From: Bog-793 sp050014835 | GTDB lineage: Bacteria; Actinomycetota; Acidimicrobiia; Acidimicrobiales; Bog-793 | Assembly (NCBI GenBank): GCA_050014835.1 | Contig: JBEKCO010000006.1 | Span: forward strand, 1-57,412 | DNA length: 57,412 nucleotides | Direction: 5' to 3' | Part shown: piece after piece, positions 52,782 to 57,412 of the stretch | How positions within the stretch are numbered: the first letter of the stretch is position 1 | Layout of the letters: every line of letters starts with the position of its first letter | Position numbers and translations under genes: made by a program | The notes under the pieces: generated by a model | Database searches by the model: none | Seen by the model: only the letters and a program-made list of their open reading frames with translations | Told to the model about the DNA's origin: nothing

Positions 52782-53599
52782 TCAGCGCATCAACTGCCGC
52801 AGCGACCGGTAACCGATGGTCGCCAGGCCGTTCGTCTCGTCGAGACGGCTGAGTGCTCCCTGGGATTCGAGCAAGGTGGCGTCGGTGATCCGTGCCTGCC
52901 AGTCGACGGCGGAGGCGCGCAACTCCGGCGTGTCGAGTGCCGGCGCGGCACGCACCTCGGTGACCCCCGGCGGGACGAGGTCGAGGTCCGACGCGTCCCC
53001 GGTGAATGTCGATATCGGCAGGACTCGGTCCGGGGCGAGGACGCCCCGTTCGACCGCGAGTTCACGGAACGGGAAGCCCACCCGCCTTCCTCCTCGGGGC
53101 CCGGGAGGCGCACCGGGAGCCGGAGCTCGTCTGCGAGTTCGAGGTAGGCGTCGAAGAACTCCGGCTTCAGCTCCACCCCGCCGAGGTACGCGTCGAGATG
53201 GGTCACGTCGAATCCCCACAGGATCGACCGGTCGATCTGGGCGCGCCACTCGTGCCGCACCTCGTCGAGGTCGGCATGCTCCCAGACGTCCTCAACGGTC
53301 CGGGGGAAGCCCCCTTCGCCGTCGAGCAGCGACGGGGCGTGCGTGATCGGTCCCCAGCGATAGAGCTCGTGCTCGGCGTTCAAGGTGAGGTGGACCCCGA
53401 CGTCCTCGCCGCGATAGGCCTGGACGGCGCCCCGTGACCAGGGGGCGGGGACCATCAGCGAGGCGGACGTGGCGACACCCTGACGCAACGCGCCGTAGAT
53501 CGCGACGTTCGCCGCGTGCAGGAAGCCGAGATCATCGCACGTGACGATCACGACGCGCGCGTGCGGCGCCAATCCGAGCCGCGCGGTGAGTGAGGGCAT
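52782..53599 (-). pseudogene. Frameshifted YdjC/ChbG-HpnK family carbohydrate deacetylase
   Basis: The first ~170 residues, from an ATG or GTG at 53599, carry VIVTCDDLGFLHAANVAIYGAL (metal Asp pair, split at residue 22), VATSASLMVPAPW, VGVHLTLNAEHELYRWGP and THLDAY, all typical of ChbG/YdjC deacetylases. After LPGPEEEGG (plus-strand about 53080-53098) this frame turns into Arg/Ser-rich nonsense. The family continues in another frame as VGFPFRELAVERG ... ATIGYRSLRQLMR, ending at 52782. One base appears to be missing in a purine-rich run. A sequencing error or recent mutation fits best. Confidence 0.8.
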
Positions 53600-53624
53600 C
53601 GGTCCGGCAGCGGTCCCGGCCCGG

Positions 53625-54116
53625 TCAGTCGCCGATCCGGCTCTGCAGCGAGGCGTCGCGCGCCCGCACGTCGCGCGCCAACTGTTGTTGGAACTCGACG
53701 ACGGCCCCGGCGACGCGTTCGTCGGCGATGCCGATCATGCGCGCGGCGAGCAGTCCGGCATTGCGCGCGCCGTCGATCCCGACGGTCGCCACCGGCACGC
53801 CGCGGGGCATCTGCACCATCGAAAGCAGCGAATCGAGCCCCGAGAGCGCGGGGAGCGCGATCGGCACGCCAATCACCGGAAGCGACGTGGCCGCGGCGAG
53901 CACGCCGGCGAGGTGTGCCGCGCCACCCGCCCCCGCGATGATGACCTGGATGCCGCGGGCGCGGCAGTCGCGCGCGTACCCCAGCGCGTCGTCAGGCGTG
54001 CGGTGTGCCGAGAGGACGCGCATCTCCCACGGGATGCCCAGCTCGTCGAGGGCTTCGGCGGCTTGGCGCATCACCGCTTCGTCGGAGTCGCTCCCCATCA
54101 CGATCGCGACGCTCAT
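53625..54116 (-). CDS. purE: N5-carboxyaminoimidazole ribonucleotide mutase
   Basis: 163 aa; purine synthesis step converting N5-CAIR to CAIR. VAIVMGSDSDEAVM, VLSAHRTPDDALGYA, IAGAGGAAHLAGVLAA and MPRGVPVATVGIDGARNAGL are canonical. The partner purK is not in the window. A TAAGGT box lies nine bases before the ATG. Confidence 0.96.
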   Translation of the reverse strand: MSVAIVMGSDSDEAVMRQAAEALDELGIPWEMRVLSAHRTPDDALGYARDCRARGIQVIIAGAGGAAHLAGVLAAATSLPVIGVPIALPALSGLDSLLSMVQMPRGVPVATVGIDGARNAGLLAARMIGIADERVAGAVVEFQQQLARDVRARDASLQSRIGD

Positions 54117-54195
54117 CGGTCATCCACCTTACGGCGGGGAAGGTCGCGGCGTCCGACGACGCCGACGGTGCGGCGCGCCGTCGCCGGGCGGCGGC

Positions 54196-54735
54196 CTAGT
54201 CGCGGTCGCCGAGGGGAGCGAGCCGCTTCCCGACCAACCCGAGCACCCGCCCGATCGCCATGCCGCCGACGACGTCCGAGGCGTGGTGGATACGGACGTA
54301 GACCCTGCTCGTGGCGACGACCAGCGCCGTCGCGAAGTACAGGGGCGCCAGCCGCTCGTCGCCGTCCGAGAGCAACGTCGCCCCGCAGAAGGCCGCAGTG
54401 GCATGTCCGGAGGGGAAGCTCGAGGACAGCGGTTGACGCAGTGGCAGGGGGTGGTCGCGATTGTTCACCGGTCGATGGCGGCGCACGAACGACTTCATGA
54501 CGACGTTCACGAGAAACGACTCGACACCAGTCGCGACGATCGCCCGCAGCGCCGCCTTCTCGTGGGTGCGACCGCCGCGCCACGAGCGCAGGAGCGCGAA
54601 GACAACCCAGATCAACCCGAATTCGCCGAGCGCGGAAGCGGTGTAGAAGACCCTGTCGGCAACGGGGTTCCCGCGGATGTGATCGAACAGCGCGTCGACA
54701 CGCTCATCAAAGTTCGCGACGAGCTGGTTTGCCAT
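54196..54735 (-). CDS. PAP2-family membrane phosphatase
   Basis: 179 aa, several membrane helices. Active-site motifs are KSFVRRHRP, PSGHATAAF and SRVYVRIHHASDV, in order. Acts on lipid phosphates such as undecaprenyl diphosphate or phosphatidic acid. ATG at 54733-54735; the frame extends upstream only as shadow. Confidence 0.92.
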   Translation of the reverse strand: MANQLVANFDERVDALFDHIRGNPVADRVFYTASALGEFGLIWVVFALLRSWRGGRTHEKAALRAIVATGVESFLVNVVMKSFVRRHRPVNNRDHPLPLRQPLSSSFPSGHATAAFCGATLLSDGDERLAPLYFATALVVATSRVYVRIHHASDVVGGMAIGRVLGLVGKRLAPLGDRD

Positions 54736-54759
54736 CGCGGCCCGAGGTTAGTCGGGCCG

Positions 54760-55560
54760 CTACGCGGTCGCTTCGTTCGTCGCGGGTGCCGCACCCGCGA
54801 ATGCCGGGCAGAGCGGCTGGAATCCGCACGTCTTGCACAGAGCCGAGGGACTCGGGCGGAAGTCCTCGGCCGTGCACGCGCGGCCAATCGCCTCCCAGAC
54901 CGCAAGGGCGCGCCGGCGAACGCCGCGCATTCCCTGATCCGTCGGGGACTCGACGAGGACGACCTCGTCGCGCAGGTACATGAGGCGGACCTCTTTCGGG
55001 CGGGTGCCGAGCACCTCCTCGCAAAGCATGGCGTAGAAGTACACACCGGCGAGGCTCGAGCGCGACCGCTCGGACAGCGGCGCCCGTCCGGTCTTGTAAT
55101 CGACGACCGCGAGCTGCCCGCCACCGAGATCGTCGAGGCGGTCGATGATCCCGCGCAATTCCACGCCTTCGAGGGTCGCGTGCAGGTCGAGCTCGAGTCC
55201 GATGTCGTGCACCGTCGTCGGGTCCTCGAGGGAGAAGTACCGCTCGACGAGCTCCGCCGCGTCGTCGAGCAGGCGGCGCGAGGCGGCGTCGTCAAGCGCC
55301 AGCCCGGTGAACTCCTCCGAGTCCGAGATCTCGTCCCACGCCGCGGTGAGCGACTCACGCGCCCGCTCCCGGGTCCGTTCGGGGCCCTGGGAGGAGCTGA
55401 AGAGGAGCTCGAGCGCTTTGTGCACGAGCGTGCCGCGCACCTGCTGGACGGAGGACGGCTCGGGGAGCCGGTCGATGTGCGCGTATCGGAAGGCGAGCGG
55501 GCACTGCACGAAACGGGCGAGCTTCGAAGGAGACAGGGTGCTCGGCGGGGAAAGGGGCAT
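54760..55560 (-). CDS. RecB-family PD-(D/E)XK nuclease with Fe-S type cysteines
   Basis: 266 aa, stand-alone nuclease domain. SPSKLARFVQCPLAFRYAHI at the start, RGTLVHKALELL, ELRGIIDRLDDL and AVVDYKTGR provide the D...DxK core, and CKTCGFQPLCPAF completes a four-Cys iron-sulfur cluster as in AddB/Cas4 nucleases. No helicase partner, cas1 or cas2 nearby. Actinobacteria often carry such a RecB-like protein of unclear role next to unrelated genes. Confidence 0.87.
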   Translation of the reverse strand: MPLSPPSTLSPSKLARFVQCPLAFRYAHIDRLPEPSSVQQVRGTLVHKALELLFSSSQGPERTRERARESLTAAWDEISDSEEFTGLALDDAASRRLLDDAAELVERYFSLEDPTTVHDIGLELDLHATLEGVELRGIIDRLDDLGGGQLAVVDYKTGRAPLSERSRSSLAGVYFYAMLCEEVLGTRPKEVRLMYLRDEVVLVESPTDQGMRGVRRRALAVWEAIGRACTAEDFRPSPSALCKTCGFQPLCPAFAGAAPATNEATA

Positions 55561-55573
55561 CGCTGTCTTGAGG

Positions 55574-56410
55574 CTACGCCCCGGCTGTGTCTACCGCCGA
55601 CAGGAAAGCCGCGGCGACCACCGCCGGGGCCTCGCACGGGCCGGAGTGGCCGAGCCCGGTGAACTCCTCGACAGCACCGTTGACCAGCCTCTCGGCGATC
55701 GTGCCGGCTGCGGCCGCCGAGAGCACGTTCGACGCCGATCCCCGGGCGATCGTCACCGGACAGCTGATCGCGCCGAGCCGCCCGTAGATCTCGAAGTGCC
55801 GGGCCGCCTCGTAGATGCGCGCCTCGTTCTCGGGTGGGCAGGCGAGTTCGACCGAGCCGTCGGGCAGGTCGACGAGGCCGCCCTCGAGGTAACCGGCGAG
55901 CGCGTCGGGGTCCCAGTTCCTGAAGTGCGGGTTCTCGCGGAAGCGGTCGGCCGCCTCGGACCGGGACGCGAACACCGCCCGGCGGCGACGCGTGACCTCG
56001 GCGATCCCGCCGTCGGGTGGGTCGGGCACCTCCGGGGCGAAGACGATCGACTCGTAACAGAACAGGCGGGCGAAGGTGCCCGGCCTCCCGGCTTCGGCAC
56101 CGAGGATCGCCGTCGCGCCGAGGGAATGGCCGACCGCGACGGGGTTGTGCAGTTCGAGTCTGTCCACTGCGGCGCGCACGTCGTCGACGAAACCCGCCCA
56201 ACCGAAATCGGGCGGCGCCGACGACGCGCCATGTCCGCGCAGATCGAGCGCCCAGCACGCGAAGCGCGCCGAGAGGTGTCGAGCGAAGGGGCGGAGACAC
56301 AGGCCGTTTACGCCAGCACCGTGGACGAGCAGAGCGGGTTGTCCTTCGCCACCAAGGTCATGGGCGACGAGCTCGACCCCATCGGTGCTCGTGAACCTCA
56401 CGGTCGACAC
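55574..56410 (-). CDS. Alpha/beta hydrolase
   Basis: 278 aa. ALLVHGAGVNGLCLRPFARHL (oxyanion region), GHSLGATAI (nucleophile elbow Ser), SAPPDFGWAGF, and GLGHSGPCEAP with the catalytic His. Family covers esterases, lactonases and haloperoxidase-like enzymes; substrate unknown. Same strand as the nuclease gene, gap of 13 bases. Confidence 0.88.
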   Translation of the reverse strand: MSTVRFTSTDGVELVAHDLGGEGQPALLVHGAGVNGLCLRPFARHLSARFACWALDLRGHGASSAPPDFGWAGFVDDVRAAVDRLELHNPVAVGHSLGATAILGAEAGRPGTFARLFCYESIVFAPEVPDPPDGGIAEVTRRRRAVFASRSEAADRFRENPHFRNWDPDALAGYLEGGLVDLPDGSVELACPPENEARIYEAARHFEIYGRLGAISCPVTIARGSASNVLSAAAAGTIAERLVNGAVEEFTGLGHSGPCEAPAVVAAAFLSAVDTAGA

Positions 56411-56475
56411 GCGGGCACGCTACCGCCGACGGGTGCGCAATCCGCCCTTCGGGAGGACCGCCGTCCCGGGTCGAG

Positions 56476-56481
56476 TACAAC
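56476..56481 (+). promoter_or_regulatory. Candidate -10 box, leaderless, for dedA
   Basis: TACAAC seven bases before the GTG at 56489; no clear ribosome-binding site. Confidence 0.4.
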
Positions 56482-56488
56482 TAGGGAC

Positions 56489-57133
56489 GTGCAACACCTC
56501 CTCACCGAATCGGGCTACGCCGCGCTCATCCTTCTCGCCTTCGCCGAGGCCTGCTGCGTGCCGATCCCGTCGGAGGTCACGTTCGGGTTCGCGGGCGTGC
56601 TCGCTGCGTCGGGCCGGCTGAATCTCGCGCTCGTGCTCATCGTGGGCGTGGCGGCCGAGCTCGCCGGGTCGTCGACAGCCTTCGGCGTCGGACGGATCGG
56701 CGGCCGGCCGCTCGTCGAACGGCTTGGGCGGTACGTCCTCCTCACCTCGAGGGATCTCGACCGCGCCGAGCGCTGGCTGTCGGGGAGGGGCGAGTTCGCC
56801 GTGACGGTCGGCCGCGCCATGCCCGTTGTGCGCGCGTTCACGTCGATCGTCGCCGGGACGGCCGAGATGCCGATCTGGCGCTTCGAAAGCTTCAACTTCA
56901 TCGGCACCGTCATCTACACGAGCGCTTTCGCCGCGGTCGGTTACGAGATCGGCAACGAGTGGAAGCGCATCGCGCACGACTTCTCGATCGCCGGCTACGT
57001 GCTCGCGGCGCTCGTCGTCGTTGCCGTGGCGGCGTTCATCGTCGTGAGGGTCCGAGAGTTCCGCCGTGAAGGGCGCCTGGCGGGTGTGACTCCCCGAGCG
57101 TCGAAAGATGAGGGGGACGCCGCGGTCCGCTAG
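56489..57133 (+). CDS. dedA: DedA/VTT-family membrane protein
   Basis: 214 aa. LLAFAEACCVPIPSEVTFGFAG, GRIGGRPLVERLGRYVL and VGRAMPVVRAFTSIVAGTAEM (conserved Arg) are the DedA pattern, with four to five membrane helices. Members recycle undecaprenyl phosphate or move lipids across the membrane. GTG 56489. Divergent from the alpha/beta hydrolase and close to it (79 bases). Confidence 0.92.
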   Translation: MQHLLTESGYAALILLAFAEACCVPIPSEVTFGFAGVLAASGRLNLALVLIVGVAAELAGSSTAFGVGRIGGRPLVERLGRYVLLTSRDLDRAERWLSGRGEFAVTVGRAMPVVRAFTSIVAGTAEMPIWRFESFNFIGTVIYTSAFAAVGYEIGNEWKRIAHDFSIAGYVLAALVVVAVAAFIVVRVREFRREGRLAGVTPRASKDEGDAAVR

Positions 57134-57181
57134 GAGAGGCTCCCGCACCCGCCCGGGCGCCGGGCCGGGCCACCCGCTTCC

Positions 57182-57202
57182 GCGCCGCGAGCTGCGCGGC
57201 GC
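57182..57202. terminator. GC hairpin between converging dedA and histidine kinase genes
   Basis: GCGCCGCG (57182-57189) pairs with CGCGGCGC (57195-57202) around a five-base loop, in the gap between converging genes and just outside the kinase stop. Eight perfect pairs, no T-run. Confidence 0.45.
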
Positions 57203-57206
57203 CGCG

Positions 57207-57412
57207 CTAGTCCGTGACGAGCGGAGCCTCGAAGCTCATCTCGGTTCCCGATGCGGCACCTGGCGCGATCGTGAACGTTCCTCCGAGGATCTTGGCGCGC
57301 TCGGCCATGTTCGTGAGGCCCCTGCTCGCGGGGCTCGACTCGGTCGGCAGACCGATGCCGTCGTCGGCGACCGTGAGCCGGAGCCGGTGGTCCGCGACCT
57401 CGAGGCCGACAT
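57207..57412 (-). CDS. Sensor histidine kinase, C-terminal end (partial)
   Basis: The last 68 residues of a gene that continues past the right edge. The translation includes VADDGIGLPTESSPASRGL (N/G1 box region) and NMAERAKILGGTFTI, then GTEMSFEAP, the ending of a HATPase domain in NarL/DevS-type two-component kinases. Stop TAG at 57207-57209. The sensing domains are not visible. Confidence 0.85.
   Translation of the reverse strand, partial: VGLEVADHRLRLTVADDGIGLPTESSPASRGLTNMAERAKILGGTFTIAPGAASGTEMSFEAPLVTD

Noticed and set aside
54760..55560. Cas4 and a CRISPR-related locus
   Set aside because: The nuclease has Cas4-like features, but there are no repeats, cas1 or cas2, and the protein is longer than Cas4.
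56140..56170. tRNA-like GCAGTTCGAGTCTG
   Set aside because: Resembles a T-arm but lies inside the alpha/beta hydrolase gene with no cloverleaf around it.

Overview
The window is 57.4 kb of very GC-rich DNA with strong G/C bias at third codon positions, many GTG and TTG starts, and the gene order of a high-GC Gram-positive (Actinomycetota). The block rpmB / fakA-recG-rsmD-coaD / sepIVA-DUF177-rpmF-plsX-acpP-rnc-mutM-smc-ftsY / ffh-rpsP-KH-rimM-trmD-rplS-DUF2469 is characteristic. An SUF operon with an embedded Rieske protein, the DUF2469 gene and a SepIVA-like coiled-coil protein also fit this phylum. A deep-branching class such as Acidimicrobiia is my best guess, but that is inference. No rRNA, tRNA, CRISPR array, insertion sequence or phage gene was seen. 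No stretch longer than 300 bases lacks a gene.

Layout. 1-5.3 kb: 5' part of a GSII-type glutamine synthetase, an aldo/keto reductase, isopentenyl-diphosphate isomerase, a secreted NlpC/P60 hydrolase and fumarase C. 5.4-21.5 kb: a surface-glycan locus. It has a GT2-GT4 fusion glycosyltransferase and a short coiled-coil protein on the plus strand. Facing them is a minus-strand operon of ten genes (16514 down to 8037): methyltransferase, GmhB-type phosphatase, transaldolase, sugar epimerase, HddA-type kinase, Gfo/Idh/MocA oxidoreductase, SDR, methyltransferase, polyprenyl-phosphate GT2 and HddC-type nucleotidyltransferase. An RmlC-like epimerase and a GmhA-like SIS isomerase lie nearby. Together these supply every step from sedoheptulose 7-phosphate to GDP-D-glycero-alpha-D-manno-heptose, which is unexpected in a lineage without LPS. 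A mutY gene, a RodZ-C-domain-like membrane protein and a secreted protein of unknown function are interspersed.

21.5-27.4 kb: SUF iron-sulfur operon (sufB, a small four-cysteine protein, sufD, a Rieske ferredoxin, sufC) followed by an MFS transporter; sufS and sufU are not here. 27.5-47.3 kb: housekeeping block for thiamine, translation, replication restart, phospholipid/CoA/ACP synthesis, RNase III, chromosome segregation and SRP. 47.3-57.4 kb: mixed metabolic and envelope genes, including a luciferase-like oxidoreductase, an SGNH hydrolase, a class IV aminotransferase, a nucleotidyltransferase, a NifU-C/Nfu scaffold protein, a frameshifted YdjC/ChbG deacetylase, purE, PAP2 phosphatase, a RecB-type nuclease, an alpha/beta hydrolase and DedA. 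The end of a sensor histidine kinase closes the window.

Two expression habits recur. Neighbouring genes are coupled through NTGA start/stop overlaps, and three of these (sufD, plsX, rnc) appear to use CTG as the start codon. At least seven genes have a TANNNT box only 6-7 bases before the start codon, which suggests leaderless transcripts.
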